Shown here: positions 32,918 to 42,516 of the stretch, in pieces | How positions within the stretch are numbered: position 1 is the first letter of the stretch | Layout of the letters: each line of letters starts with the position of its first letter | DNA from: Nocardioides albertanoniae | GTDB lineage: Bacteria > Actinomycetota > Actinomycetes > Propionibacteriales > Nocardioidaceae | Length of the DNA: 64,000 bases | Reading direction: 5' to 3' | NCBI RefSeq assembly: GCF_006716315.1 | Contig: NZ_VFOV01000001.1 | Location: 4,046,501-4,110,500, forward strand | Notes under the pieces: model-generated | The model's database searches: none | Told to the model about the DNA's origin: nothing | Seen by the model: only the letters and a program-made list of their open reading frames with translations | Program-made: the position numbers and the translations under genes

Positions 32918-34723
32918 CTACTCCGGCTTGATCCCGAGCCGGTCGAGCTCTTCGTCGATCACGGCGGTGTCGAGCTTGCGGAAGACCGGGGTGGGCTTGG
33001 AGACCGGGGTGCCGACGACGATCGGGTGGCGCTCCCAGGCGGGGGCGCCGGAGTAGTCGCCGGTGATGATCGGGAAGGGCCGGTCGTCGTCGAGGTCGCG
33101 GGTCTCCTCGATGCGGGGCATCGGGGCGATCTCGCCCTTGCCGCCCAGAGCCTTGTCGATCTCGTTGGCGGAGAACGGCAGGAACGGCGACAGGATCAGG
33201 TTGAGGTCGGCGACGCACTGGGCCATCACGTGCAGCACGGTGCCGAGGCGCTCGCGGTCCGAGGGGTCCTTGGCGAGCTTCCACGGCTCGAGGTCGGTGA
33301 CGTACTTGTTGACCTCGCCGACGGCGCGCATCGCCTCGCCGATCGCCTGCTTCTGCCGGTGGCGGCCGATCAGGTCGCCCACCGTGGCGAACGTGGCACC
33401 GACGGTGTCGAGGATCGCCTGGTCGGCCTCGGTCAGCTCACCGGCGGCGGGCAGCTCGCCGAAGTTCTTCGCGATCAGGGTGGCGGTGCGGTTGACCAGG
33501 TTGCCCCAGCCGGCGACGAGCTCGTCGTTCGTACGCCGCACGAACTCGGACCAGGTGAAGTCGGAGTCGTTCGACTCCGGCCCGGCCGAGGCCACGAAGT
33601 AGCGGAAGGCGTCGGGCTGGTAGCGCGAGAGCAGGTCGCGCACGTAGATCACGATCTTCTTCGAGGAGGAGAACTTCTTGCCCTCCATCGTCAGATATTC
33701 GCTGGAGACGACCTCGGTGGGCAGGTTCAGCACACCGTACGGCCCGGGCTCGCCGCCCTTGGACCCCTGACCGTTGTAGGCGATCAGCTCGGCCGGCCAG
33801 ATCTGGGCGTGGAAGACGATGTTGTCCTTGCCCATGAAGTAGTACGAGAGCGCCTCAGGGGCGTTCCACCACTTCCGCCAGGCCTCCGGGTCACCAGAGC
33901 GCCGCGCCCACTCGATCGAGGCGGACAGGTAGCCGATGACCGCGTCGAACCAGACGTACATGCGCTTGGTCGGGTTCTCGCGCCAGCCGTCGAGCGGCAC
34001 CTTGATGCCCCAGTCGATGTCGCGCGTCATCGCACGCGGGCGGATCTCCTTGAGGATGTTCTGCGAGAAGCGGATGACGTTGGGACGCCACAGACCGGTC
34101 TGCTCACGCTCGTCGAGGAACGCGTGCAGCGCCTCGGCCAGGGCGGGCAGGTCGAGGAAGAAGTGCTGGGTCTCGACGAACTCCGGGGTCTCGCCGTTGA
34201 TCTTGGAGACCGGGTTGATCAGCTGGTCGGGGTCGAGCTGGTTGCCGCAGTTGTCGCACTGGTCACCGCGCGCACCGTCGGCCCCACAGATCGGGCAGGT
34301 GCCCTCGATGTAGCGGTCGGGCAGGGTGCGCCCGGTCGACGGCGAGATCGCGCCCTTGGACGTCTGCTCGACGAAGTAGCCGTTGTTGTAGACCCCGAGG
34401 AACAGCTCCTGCACCACCGAGTGGTGGTTGACCGAGCTGGTGCGGGTGTAGAGGTCGTAGGTCAGGCCGAGGGAGACGAGGTCCTCGACGATGATCCGGT
34501 GGTTCTGGTCGACGAGCTCCTGCGGCGTCTTGCCGGCCTCGTCGGCGGCGATCAGGATCGGGGTGCCGTGCTCGTCGGAGCCCGAGACCATGAGCACGTT
34601 GTGGCCCGCCATCCGCATGTACCGACTGAAGACGTCGGAGGGCACGCCGAAACCGGCGACATGGCCGATGTGGCGCGGGCCGTTTGCGTACGGCCAGGCG
34701 ACTGCGGACAGAACGTTGCTCAT
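32918..34723 (-). CDS. metG: methionyl-tRNA synthetase
   Basis: A 601-residue class I aminoacyl-tRNA synthetase charging tRNA-Met. The HIGH motif is at residues 18-21 ([13 protein letters not shown]), KFSSSKK is near residue 350, and a zinc knuckle [19 protein letters not shown] is near 141-159. The C-terminal anticodon-binding helical domain is complete. It is the form without the extra C-terminal dimerisation domain. It is followed by its own terminator. Confidence 0.98.
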   Translation of the reverse strand: MSNVLSAVAWPYANGPRHIGHVAGFGVPSDVFSRYMRMAGHNVLMVSGSDEHGTPILIAADEAGKTPQELVDQNHRIIVEDLVSLGLTYDLYTRTSSVNHHSVVQELFLGVYNNGYFVEQTSKGAISPSTGRTLPDRYIEGTCPICGADGARGDQCDNCGNQLDPDQLINPVSKINGETPEFVETQHFFLDLPALAEALHAFLDEREQTGLWRPNVIRFSQNILKEIRPRAMTRDIDWGIKVPLDGWRENPTKRMYVWFDAVIGYLSASIEWARRSGDPEAWRKWWNAPEALSYYFMGKDNIVFHAQIWPAELIAYNGQGSKGGEPGPYGVLNLPTEVVSSEYLTMEGKKFSSSKKIVIYVRDLLSRYQPDAFRYFVASAGPESNDSDFTWSEFVRRTNDELVAGWGNLVNRTATLIAKNFGELPAAGELTEADQAILDTVGATFATVGDLIGRHRQKQAIGEAMRAVGEVNKYVTDLEPWKLAKDPSDRERLGTVLHVMAQCVADLNLILSPFLPFSANEIDKALGGKGEIAPMPRIEETRDLDDDRPFPIITGDYSGAPAWERHPIVVGTPVSKPTPVFRKLDTAVIDEELDRLGIKPE

Positions 34724-34765
34724 GGCTCCATCCTAGGGATGGGGCACCATCAGCCTCACCATCGA

Positions 34766-34784
34766 CACCGCCTCTTCGGCGGTG
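34766..34784 (-). terminator. hairpin after the amidase gene
   Basis: A 7-bp stem CACCGCC/GGCGGTG around TCTTC, six bases beyond the amidase stop on the minus strand. Confidence 0.5.
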
Positions 34785-34790
34785 GCAGGC

Positions 34791-36041
34791 TCAGCCGTTG
34801 AACATCTGGTCGCGCTTGTAGGCGTACTTCCTGATCCACGGCAGCCACTTGGCGAGCTGGGCGCCGGGGCAGGAGGTCTCGTTGGTGTGGAAGTGACCGT
34901 CGATGACCCAGACCCGCACGCGACGGCCCGGAGCGAACCGGTCGCTGCCCTTGGAGACCGTCATCACCTTGCCACGCTCGTCGCGGCCGGCCATGTCGAG
35001 CTTCCAGGCAGCCATCCGCTCGGTCTGGATGAGCGCATCATCGGAGGGACGTACGTGCTCGAAGTTGCCGATCAGCGCGAGGCCCATCGACTGGTGGTTG
35101 AAGCCGAGCGTGTGGGCACCCTTGACGAGCCGGTTGACGCCGCCGGAGCGGCCCTCCCAGACGCGGCCGTACTTGTCGATGAGGAAGTTGTAGGCGATGT
35201 CGAACCACCCCAGCGACCTGGTGTGATAGCTGTAGATGCCGCGGATGATCCCCGGCACGTCGCCCCTGGAGTAGTTGTTGCTCGTGGCGGTGTGGTGGAT
35301 GTGCACCTGCTTGAGCGAGGAGTTGTACTCCGGGCGGCCGTTGCGCCAGGAGTTGTTGGCACCCCACTGCTTGCGGCCGAAGATCGGCGGCGCCGGCGCC
35401 CACCGCGGCTTCTTCCGCGCCGCACGGCCGTTCTCGTTCCCCGAGGCGCCGTAGCCGATGTCGCCGGCGTCCTCCTCGGAGGGCTTGTCGACGTCTTCCT
35501 GCGGCCCGGTGTTGATCAGGGTGAGCAGCAGGTCCTTCGGCTGCGCGCCCTTCACCCGGACCTGTACGCCGCTGGCCCGGCCGGTCCACACCGGCTGGGT
35601 GCCGTGGCGCTCGGGCTTGCCGCGCGCGGCGATGACCGACTCGGCGCCGTCGGGGAGGTCCTCCTGCAGCGGCAGCTCCTGCCACTTGCGCCACTGGTCC
35701 GACTTGCGCACCCGCACCTCGACGTCGGGGGTCTCCTCACCGGTCCAGGAGACACCGACCATCGAGATGGTCGTCGTGCGCAGCTTGTCGGTGGCGGCCG
35801 CGCCGGCGGAGCGCTCGGTCAGCCGCGGCGGCAGCTTCACGTCGCGGGTGGCGATGCCGTCCTCGAGGCGCGGCAGCTTGATCAGCTGGCCCTCCTCGTC
35901 GGCGGTGGCGGCCGAGCGGGAGAAGAGCGCGCCGGCAGCTGCGGCCGGGTCAGCCGTCGAGCTGAGCGCAGGAACGAGCGTGGACGCACCGAGAGCGACG
36001 GCGGTCAGGGTCACCGTGAGGACGCGGGGGAAGCGGGCCAT
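34791..36041 (-). CDS. secreted N-acetylmuramoyl-L-alanine amidase (PGRP/amidase_2 domain)
   Basis: A 416-residue exported cell-wall hydrolase. From the ATG at 36041 (MARFPRVLTVTLTAVALGASTLVPALSSTADPAAAA) there is a clear signal peptide; a TTG six codons upstream is the only longer start. An N-terminal domain of about 180 residues of unknown role is followed by a PGRP-type amidase domain (KQWGANNSWRNGRPEY...KQVHIHHTAT...IRGIYSYHTRSLGWFDIAYNFLIDKYGRVWEGR...GAHTLGFNHQSMGLALIGNF). The HIHH His and GAHTLGF His are likely zinc ligands. It should cut the peptide from the glycan of peptidoglycan. Confidence 0.92.
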   Translation of the reverse strand: MARFPRVLTVTLTAVALGASTLVPALSSTADPAAAAGALFSRSAATADEEGQLIKLPRLEDGIATRDVKLPPRLTERSAGAAATDKLRTTTISMVGVSWTGEETPDVEVRVRKSDQWRKWQELPLQEDLPDGAESVIAARGKPERHGTQPVWTGRASGVQVRVKGAQPKDLLLTLINTGPQEDVDKPSEEDAGDIGYGASGNENGRAARKKPRWAPAPPIFGRKQWGANNSWRNGRPEYNSSLKQVHIHHTATSNNYSRGDVPGIIRGIYSYHTRSLGWFDIAYNFLIDKYGRVWEGRSGGVNRLVKGAHTLGFNHQSMGLALIGNFEHVRPSDDALIQTERMAAWKLDMAGRDERGKVMTVSKGSDRFAPGRRVRVWVIDGHFHTNETSCPGAQLAKWLPWIRKYAYKRDQMFNG

Positions 36042-36136
36042 ACCGTTGATTTTGAACAATCAACGGTCCGACATGCCGCAAACGCATGTGTTCGGTGTGT
36101 CGTCTGAGGCGTCTGTGGCGCCTGAGATGGCCGCGA

Positions 36137-36688
36137 TCAGGCCGGTGCGACGAACGGCACCGGCCGCCCGGCGTACGCCGCCAGGTGCTCGTAGGCGCTC
36201 GAACCCTCCGGCGCGGCGAGCGCGTTGGCGAAGGCGTGACCCTTGCGCTCAGGGCCGAGGATGGTGTCCATGGAGACGACCGCCCGCTGGGCGACGGCGT
36301 CGTCGAGACCGTCGCTCCCGCGACCCAGCGCAGCGCACAGGTCCCAGGTGTGGACGGCGATCTCGGCCGACTGCCAGTCGGGGTCGACCATCACCATGTC
36401 GTCGGGGCCGACCTCGCGCCACAGGTTGATCAGCGCGTTGCCCCGGGTGCGCAGCTCCTCGCCGAGATTGACCGCGTAGTCCTCGTGGCCGTCCCATCCC
36501 GGCGGCGAGCCCTGGAGCATGGTCACGAAGACACGCGGCTGCGCGATCATGTGGTTGGCCAGCTTGCGCAGGTCCCACTCGGGGCACGGTGTCGGCCGTG
36601 CCAGGTCGTCCGCCGTGACGGTGTCGAGAAGCTCTGCTGCCTGTGTCAGTGCTCGCTGCAGCGCGAACACACCCATCTGGTCAACCAC
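36137..36688 (-). CDS. TIGR03086 family protein (mycothiol-dependent isomerase-like), copy 1
   Basis: A 183-residue DinB-fold protein of the TIGR03086 / maleylpyruvate-isomerase-like group. It begins with helices ALTQAAELLDTVTADDLARPTPCPEWDLRKLANHMIAQPRVF, whose His is a typical metal ligand, has SAEIAVHTWDLCAALGR and ends in SAYEHLAAYAGRPVPF. Such proteins are thought to use mycothiol or act as metal-dependent transferases; the substrate is unknown. A related gene, 13 bases upstream on the same strand, looks like a tandem duplicate. Confidence 0.85.
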   Translation of the reverse strand: MVDQMGVFALQRALTQAAELLDTVTADDLARPTPCPEWDLRKLANHMIAQPRVFVTMLQGSPPGWDGHEDYAVNLGEELRTRGNALINLWREVGPDDMVMVDPDWQSAEIAVHTWDLCAALGRGSDGLDDAVAQRAVVSMDTILGPERKGHAFANALAAPEGSSAYEHLAAYAGRPVPFVAPA

Positions 36689-36700
36689 ATGACCATGATC

Positions 36701-37234
36701 TCAGGAGACCTCTCGTCCGGCGAAAGCAGCCAGCCGCTCGTACGCCCCCGCCCCCTCGGGCGCTTCGATCTCCGCGGCGAACGCCCCCGTGCGCATCTCC
36801 GGCTTCAGGTTGGCCCGCATGAACCCCAACCCGGCCTCGGCCAGCTCGGGATCGAGCTCGGCGGACGGGATGCCGAGCGCCTGCGCGAGATCCCAGGAGT
36901 GCACGGCGTACTCGGCGACGAGCATGCCGACCGGCACCGAGGCGCCCGCACCGTGCTGGTCCCACGCGTGGAGCACGTCGTCGGCGCCGACCCGGAACGT
37001 CGGTCCCCAGCTCTCGCTGACATGGGGCGTCGGCGCCGCCCAGTCGGGCTGCTCACCGCGGAGCATGGTCACGAAGTTCGCACCGTCGGCGATCACATGG
37101 TCGGCGAGCCGGCCGATGTCCCACCCCTCGCACGGGGTGGGCCGGCTGGCGGTCTCCGCGTGCACGCGGTCGAGGAGGTCACCGGTCTGGTCCAGCGCCC
37201 TCGAGAGAATTCCTGCCTCGTCTGTCATGGTCAC
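36701..37234 (-). CDS. TIGR03086 family protein, copy 2
   Basis: A 177-residue paralogue of the gene downstream. The same landmarks appear: ALDQTGDLLDRVHAETASRPTPCEGWDIGRLADHVIADGANF, LVAEYAVHSWDLAQALG and GAYERLAAFAGREV. The pair shares the PTPC-WD-LA-H and V-HSWDLA blocks but is otherwise well diverged, so the duplication is old. Both are likely expressed together. The function is not established beyond a metal-binding DinB fold. Confidence 0.85.
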   Translation of the reverse strand: MTMTDEAGILSRALDQTGDLLDRVHAETASRPTPCEGWDIGRLADHVIADGANFVTMLRGEQPDWAAPTPHVSESWGPTFRVGADDVLHAWDQHGAGASVPVGMLVAEYAVHSWDLAQALGIPSAELDPELAEAGLGFMRANLKPEMRTGAFAAEIEAPEGAGAYERLAAFAGREVS

Positions 37235-37280
37235 CCTGCCAACCTACGACCGGCCGCCGGCGGAGTCACCACGAAATAGC

Positions 37281-37934
37281 TCAGCTGAAGTCGAGGTCGT
37301 GGACCCGGGCCCGCTTGAGCTCGTAGACGTAGGGGTAGGCGGTGATCAGCTGGAACCCGTCCCAGAGCTTGCCGGCCTCCTCGCCCTTCGGCGCCTTGGA
37401 GATGACCGGTCCGAAGAACGCCGACCCGTTCATCGCGATCGTCGGCGTGCCGACGTCGTTGCCGACCTGGTCCATGCCCTCGTGGTGGGACTTCGCGATC
37501 GCCTCGTCGAAGGACTCGTCGTCCATCGCGTCGGCGAGCTCGACCGGGAGGTCGACGGAGGCGAGTGCCTCCTCGATCAGAGCGCGGTCGAAGTCGCGGC
37601 CCTCGACGTGGCGACGGGTGCCGAGCGCGGTGTAGATCTCGGCGAGCTTCTCCTGGCCGTACTCGTTCTGCACCGCCATGCAGACCCGCACCGGACCCCA
37701 GGCGGTGGAGAGGAAGTCGCGGTACTCCTGCGGGATGTCCTTGTCCTGGTTGAGGTAGGCCAGGCTCATGATGTGCCACGTCACCTCGACGTCGCGCACC
37801 TTCTCGACCTCGAGGATCCAGCGCGAGGTGATCCAGGCGAAGGGACAGGCAGGGTCGAACCAGAAGTCGGCGGCGGTCTTCTCGGTTGCCTTCTCGGGGG
37901 TCTCGGACGGCGCGGCGGGAGTGGTCTGTGTCAT
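37281..37934 (-). CDS. Rv2466c-type thioredoxin-fold protein (mycothiol-dependent nitroreductase family), monothiol form
   Basis: A 217-residue DsbA-fold protein of the Rv2466c family: ADFWFDPACPFAWITSRWILEVEKVRDVEVTWHIMSLAYLNQ at the N-terminus and KSHHEGMDQVGNDVGTPTIAMNGSAFFGPVISKAPKGEEAGKLWDG near the C-terminus. In Rv2466c the active motif is CPWC; here it reads Cys-Pro-Phe-Ala, so only the first Cys is kept. It could act by a single-Cys mycothiol mechanism. I start it at the ATG at 37934 (MTQTTPAAPS); the open frame continues upstream without similarity. Confidence 0.87.
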   Translation of the reverse strand: MTQTTPAAPSETPEKATEKTAADFWFDPACPFAWITSRWILEVEKVRDVEVTWHIMSLAYLNQDKDIPQEYRDFLSTAWGPVRVCMAVQNEYGQEKLAEIYTALGTRRHVEGRDFDRALIEEALASVDLPVELADAMDDESFDEAIAKSHHEGMDQVGNDVGTPTIAMNGSAFFGPVISKAPKGEEAGKLWDGFQLITAYPYVYELKRARVHDLDFS

Positions 37935-37984
37935 ATCGACACTGAACCACTCCCGCCACGGATCTGTTCCTGACCGCCAGGGCC

Positions 37985-39649
37985 TCACTGCACGGTGGTG
38001 AAGTCACCCCCGCTGGCCCAGTAGGCGACCGCGTCTCCGGAGTAGGCGGCCTTGACGGCGTACTCACCGGCAGGCAGCTTGACGAAGGTGACGCGGGCCG
38101 ACCCGTTGGTGAGCGACTTGGTGACCGTGCGTCCACCGTTGGTCGTGATCTTGACCGATCCGGTCGGGGCATAGCCCGGCGCGGTGACCTTGACGACGAC
38201 GTCGGCCTGCTTCGAGCCGCCGTCGGCGATGACCTTCACCGACGGCTTGACGCGCACCCGCCCGCTGGGGCCGTACGTCTTGGTCAGGCTGCCGTTGCTG
38301 GACTTCGCGACCACGGTGACGCTGAGCCGGTGGCCGACGTCGGCCGAGGTCGGCCGGTACTTCTCGGTCGTCGCCCCCGAGATCGGCGTGCCCTCGCGGG
38401 TCCACTGGTAGGAGAGCTTCACCGACCGGCTGAACTTGCCCGGGTCGACCTGCATCAGGCCACCGAGGCGGGTGCCGCCCTTCACGAAGCCGTCCGTGGT
38501 CTGCTCGAGACCGTCGGGCATCTGCGGCGGCTCGGTCGGCTTCGGCGGCTTCGGCGCCTGGCCACCGCCGACGAGCGAGCTCGCGAAGGCGTAGGACTGC
38601 TTCGGCCGGTAGCCGGTCTTCACCCCGACGAGCACGGCCCCGATCCTCTTCCCGTCGGCCGCTGCGGGCACCTTCAGGAAGCGGGACTTGCCTCGCGCGA
38701 TCAGCTTCTTGCCCGCGTACCACCGGATCTCTCCGATCCGTGCCCCGGGCGAGTAGTACGCGCCGCCGAGGGCGATCGTCGAGCCCACCTTCTGGGCGCC
38801 GGTGATCCGCGGCTGCTTGCGCACCGAGAGCGTGCCCTGCTTGATCGGCGGCAGGATCTCGCTCATCGTCTTGGCCTTCGTGTAGTCACGACGGGTGCCG
38901 GTGAGCACCGCCGCGATCTGCTTGCCGGCCATGCGCGCGGGGATGTGGTAGGTCTTGTTGGTCGCACCCGGGATGGGCTTGCGGTCCACGATCCACTGGT
39001 AGCGGATCTTGTTGGGGTTGGGCTTCCACGAGCCGGTGTTGACCGTGACCGACCTGCCCACCTGCGCGGTGCCGCTGACCGTCGGTCGCTTGGTGACCGA
39101 GAGTCGCTGGTCGTTGAAGTGGATGAACCCGGTCGGGTAGTTCCGCGAGCCCTTGGTGATCTTGCGCCAGCTGAGGTCGCTGCCGTAGTTGGACTCCGAG
39201 ATCGTGATCGAGCTCGACGAGACCCGCTCGACGTAGGCGACGTGGCCGAACCGGCTCGAGCTCGGGTGCGAGGAGTGCCACCAGGCGATGGCGCCGACGC
39301 TCGGCGTGCGGTTCGTCAGGTTGCTCAGCGCGACACCCCAGTTGGTGGCGTTGCCCTCGCCCGACCAGGGGCGAGCGTTCGGCAGGCCGGTCTGGATCAT
39401 GCGGTACGCGGCGTAGTTGGTGCAGTTGCGGCCGGCGTACATGCGCCAGTACATGCTGCCCCACGCGTTCTCATAGCCGGCTGTGGAGTAGCCCTTGCCA
39501 CGGCAGTCCGAGAAGCCGGAGCAGAGCATCGTCGTGCCCGCCTGCGCCGGTGAGGCCAGCTTGGGGATGACCTGGACACCGAGGCCGACGAGCAGCAGAA
39601 CCGCGCCGGCGACCAAGGTCCGACGCAGCGCCCCGCCGGGCTTCCCCAC
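37985..39649 (-). CDS. secreted CHAP-domain peptidoglycan hydrolase with Ig-like repeats
   Basis: A 554-residue exported protein. I start at the GTG at 39649, which follows AGGAG by nine bases and begins directly with a signal peptide (VGKPGGALRRTLVAGAVLLLVGLGVQVIPKLASPAQA); a longer start at 39697 adds 16 residues. A CHAP domain follows, with catalytic Cys in GRNCTNYAAYRM and His in RFGHVAYVE. After about residue 185 come four or five Ig-like repeats, several with a YQW-x-R-x-PIPGAT pattern; such repeats usually bind wall polymers or carry domains outwards. It probably cuts peptidoglycan peptides. Confidence 0.88.
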   Translation of the reverse strand: MGKPGGALRRTLVAGAVLLLVGLGVQVIPKLASPAQAGTTMLCSGFSDCRGKGYSTAGYENAWGSMYWRMYAGRNCTNYAAYRMIQTGLPNARPWSGEGNATNWGVALSNLTNRTPSVGAIAWWHSSHPSSSRFGHVAYVERVSSSSITISESNYGSDLSWRKITKGSRNYPTGFIHFNDQRLSVTKRPTVSGTAQVGRSVTVNTGSWKPNPNKIRYQWIVDRKPIPGATNKTYHIPARMAGKQIAAVLTGTRRDYTKAKTMSEILPPIKQGTLSVRKQPRITGAQKVGSTIALGGAYYSPGARIGEIRWYAGKKLIARGKSRFLKVPAAADGKRIGAVLVGVKTGYRPKQSYAFASSLVGGGQAPKPPKPTEPPQMPDGLEQTTDGFVKGGTRLGGLMQVDPGKFSRSVKLSYQWTREGTPISGATTEKYRPTSADVGHRLSVTVVAKSSNGSLTKTYGPSGRVRVKPSVKVIADGGSKQADVVVKVTAPGYAPTGSVKITTNGGRTVTKSLTNGSARVTFVKLPAGEYAVKAAYSGDAVAYWASGGDFTTVQ

Positions 39650-39850
39650 CCGGCGCGACTCCTGTGAATACTGATGTTTCTGTGACTTAAGGGGCACGTG
39701 TGCACTTTAGGGAAACTTGTCAATCATTGATACCGGTGTGTCGGAATTACAACAGTGTATTTTTACTTTTCACGCTCAGCGACTCCCAAGAACGGGCAAC
39801 AACCGGGCTATAAATGTCTCGAAATCCGGGCAGAATGAGAGGATCCAGGC

Positions 39851-42394
39851 ATGCCTGGAACCAATCTCACGCGCGCCGAGGCCACCGCTAGAGCCGCCAT
39901 CCTCGACGTCCTCTCCTACGACATCGACCTCGACCTCACCACGGGCTCCGAGACGTTCGGTTCGACGACGACGATCACGTTCACCTCCGCCGAGCCCGGC
40001 GCCTCGACCTTCGCCGACCTGGTCGACGCGAAGGTCGACGAGATCACCCTCAACGGGGTCTCGCTCGACCCGGCGGTGGCCTACGCGGACTCCCGGATCC
40101 AGCTCGACGACCTCGCCGCCGAGAACGTGCTGGTGGTCAAGGCCGACTGCACCTACTCCCACACCGGCGAGGGGCTGCACCGCTTCGTCGACCCCGCCGA
40201 CGACCGCGTCTACCTCTACTCCCAGTTCGAGGTGCCCGACGCGCGCCGCGTCTACACCACCTTCGAGCAGCCCGACCTCAAGTCCGTCTTCACCTTCCAT
40301 GTGACCGCTTCCGAGGACTGGAAGGTCGTCTCCAACTCGCCCTCCCCCGCCCCCAAGGTGCTCTCCGACGGGCTGGCGCGCTGGGACTTCGAGCCCACCA
40401 AGAAGATGTCGACCTACATCACCGCGCTGATCGCCGGTGAGTACCACGAGGTCCAGGACGTCTACGAGGGCAAGTTCGGCACCATCCCGCTGGGCCACTA
40501 CTGCCGCCAGTCGCTGATACCGCACCTGGACCGCGAGGAGATCGTCAAGATCACCAAGCAGGGTTTCGAGTTCTTCGAGGACGCCTTCGACTTCCCCTAC
40601 CCCTTCGGGAAGTACGACCAGCTCTACGTGCCCGAATACAACATGGGCGCGATGGAGAACGCCGGCGCCGTGACGCTGCGCGACGAATACCTGCCGCGCT
40701 CCAAGCAGCCGCGCTCCTTCTACGACTTCCGCGCCTCGGTGATCCTGCACGAGATGGCCCACATGTGGTTCGGCGACCTGGTCACCATGAAGTGGTGGGA
40801 CGACCTGTGGCTCAACGAGTCGTTCGCCGAGTGGGCCTGCTACCACGCGCAGACCAACGCCACCGAGTTCACCGACGCCTGGACCGGCTTCACCAACGCG
40901 CGCAAGCAGACCGGCTACCGCCAGGACCAGCTGCCCACCACGCACCCGATCGCCGCGGACAACTACGACCTGCAGGCCGTCGAGGTCAACTTCGACATGA
41001 TCACCTACGCGAAGGGCGCCTCGGTCCTGAAGCAGCTCGTCGCCTGGGTCGGGCTGGAGCCCTTCCTGGAGGGCCTGAAGGCCTACTTCAAGGAGTTCGC
41101 CTTCGGCAACTCCGAGTTCAAGGACCTGCTGCGCCACCTCGAGGCCGCCTCCGGTCGCGAGCTCCAGGGCTGGGCCCAAGAGTGGCTGCAGACCTCCGGC
41201 GTCAACACCCTCGCGCCCGAGTTCACGCTCGCCGACGACGGCACCTACGCCGCGTTCGCGGTGCGCCAGTCGGCCGCTGCCGACTACCCGACGCTCCGTC
41301 GCCACCGCATCGGCCTCGGCCTCTACGACCTCGTCGACGGCTCCCTCGTGCGCCGCGACGCGTTCGAGATCGACGTCACCGGTGAGCTGACCGAGGTGCC
41401 GCAGCTGGCCGGGGTCAAGCAGCCCGACCTGCTGCTGCTCAACGAGGGCGACCTGACGTACGCCAAGATCCGGCTCGACGAGCGCTCGCTGGCCACCGCG
41501 CTGGAGAGCCTGTCCGCGCTCGACGACTCGCTCTCGCGCGCGCTGGTCTGGGGCGCCGCGTGGGACATGACCCGCGACGCCGAGCTGAAGGCCGGCGACT
41601 TCGTCGAGCTCGTGCTCGCCAACATCGGCCAGGAGACCGACGCCTGGGGCGTCACCCGCATCCCGGTCTTCGCCGCCCAGGCGGTCGGCACCTTCTCGGC
41701 CCCGGCCAACCGCGACGCCCTCAAGGCGCGCTGGGAAACGGGGCTCAAGGAGCTCCTCGAGGCTGCCGCTCCGGGCAGCGACCACCAGCTGACCTTCGCT
41801 CGCACGTACGCCTCGGCCGCCCGCTCCGAGACCGCGATCGCCGACCTGGAGGCGCTGCTCTCGGGTGACCTGACCCTCGACGGCCTCGACGTCGACCAGG
41901 ACCTGCGCTGGGCGCTGGTCACCGGCCTGGCCGCTTCGGGCACCTTCGGCGAGGCCGAGATCGATGCCGAGCTCGGCCGCGACAACACCATCTCCGGCAA
42001 GGAGAAGGCCGCCGCTGCCCGCACCGCCCAGCCCACCGCCGAGGCCAAGGAGGCTGCCTGGGACTCGGTCGTCGTGCGCACCGACGTCGCCAACGAGACC
42101 GCGCGCTCGATCGTGTTCTCGTTCCAGCGCGGCGGGCAGGACGAGGCGCTCGCGCCGTACGTCGACCGCTACTTCGAGGCCGCCGACACCCTCTGGGAGC
42201 ACCTCGGCACCCACCGCGCCTCGGTGGTCCTCGAGCACATCTTCCCGAAGCCGGCCGCCTCCCCCGAGCTGCTCGCCAAGGCCGACAAGTGGCTCGAGAC
42301 CTCCCCCGCCGCCCCCGCCGCCAAGCGCTACGTGCGCGAGGGACGTGACGAGGTCGCCCGCGCCCTCGCCGCTCAGGAGCGCGACGCGCAGTAA
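39851..42394 (+). CDS. pepN: aminopeptidase N, M1 family
   Basis: An 847-residue cytoplasmic zinc aminopeptidase of the actinobacterial PepN type. The GAMENAG exopeptidase motif is near residue 266 and the zinc site HEMAH is at 300-304, with the third ligand Glu about residue 323 in LNESFAEW. An ERAP1-like C-terminal domain fills the second half. GAGAGG precedes the ATG. The 150-base upstream gap, shared with the CHAP gene, is AT-rich (GTATTTTTACTTTTC) with a TATAAA at 39809-39814 that may be a -10. A strong hairpin follows the stop. Confidence 0.97.
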   Translation: MPGTNLTRAEATARAAILDVLSYDIDLDLTTGSETFGSTTTITFTSAEPGASTFADLVDAKVDEITLNGVSLDPAVAYADSRIQLDDLAAENVLVVKADCTYSHTGEGLHRFVDPADDRVYLYSQFEVPDARRVYTTFEQPDLKSVFTFHVTASEDWKVVSNSPSPAPKVLSDGLARWDFEPTKKMSTYITALIAGEYHEVQDVYEGKFGTIPLGHYCRQSLIPHLDREEIVKITKQGFEFFEDAFDFPYPFGKYDQLYVPEYNMGAMENAGAVTLRDEYLPRSKQPRSFYDFRASVILHEMAHMWFGDLVTMKWWDDLWLNESFAEWACYHAQTNATEFTDAWTGFTNARKQTGYRQDQLPTTHPIAADNYDLQAVEVNFDMITYAKGASVLKQLVAWVGLEPFLEGLKAYFKEFAFGNSEFKDLLRHLEAASGRELQGWAQEWLQTSGVNTLAPEFTLADDGTYAAFAVRQSAAADYPTLRRHRIGLGLYDLVDGSLVRRDAFEIDVTGELTEVPQLAGVKQPDLLLLNEGDLTYAKIRLDERSLATALESLSALDDSLSRALVWGAAWDMTRDAELKAGDFVELVLANIGQETDAWGVTRIPVFAAQAVGTFSAPANRDALKARWETGLKELLEAAAPGSDHQLTFARTYASAARSETAIADLEALLSGDLTLDGLDVDQDLRWALVTGLAASGTFGEAEIDAELGRDNTISGKEKAAAARTAQPTAEAKEAAWDSVVVRTDVANETARSIVFSFQRGGQDEALAPYVDRYFEAADTLWEHLGTHRASVVLEHIFPKPAASPELLAKADKWLETSPAAPAAKRYVREGRDEVARALAAQERDAQ

Positions 42395-42411
42395 ACAGCA
42401 CCCCACCCCTG

Positions 42412-42445
42412 GTCGAGTCGGCGCGTTAGAACGCGCCGACTCGAC
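42412..42445 (+). terminator. hairpin terminator of pepN, GAGTCGGCGCG family
   Basis: A perfect 16-bp stem, 42412-42427 with 42430-42445, closed by a two-base loop AG, 17 bases after the pepN stop, followed by GGGATTTTG. The arm GTCGAGTCGGCGCGTT also occurs in the palindrome at 63651-63694. Confidence 0.8.
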
Positions 42446-42516
42446 GGGATTTTGGGGGCCGACGGGAACGAAAATTCGTTCGCGCGCAGCGAGGGTCGCC
42501 CTGGCAAGGTGTCGCC

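Noticed and set aside
39698..39850. AT-rich gap between the CHAP gene and pepN considered as a horizontally acquired fragment or origin
   Set aside because: Only 150 bases, no DnaA-box cluster or mobile-element ends; a divergent promoter region explains it.
39776..42406. 876-codon open frame on the minus strand opposite pepN
   Set aside because: It is a shadow of pepN caused by third-position GC bias. Its protein is a Val/Gly/Leu/Asp-rich string with no domain, while pepN on the plus strand has full M1 motifs.
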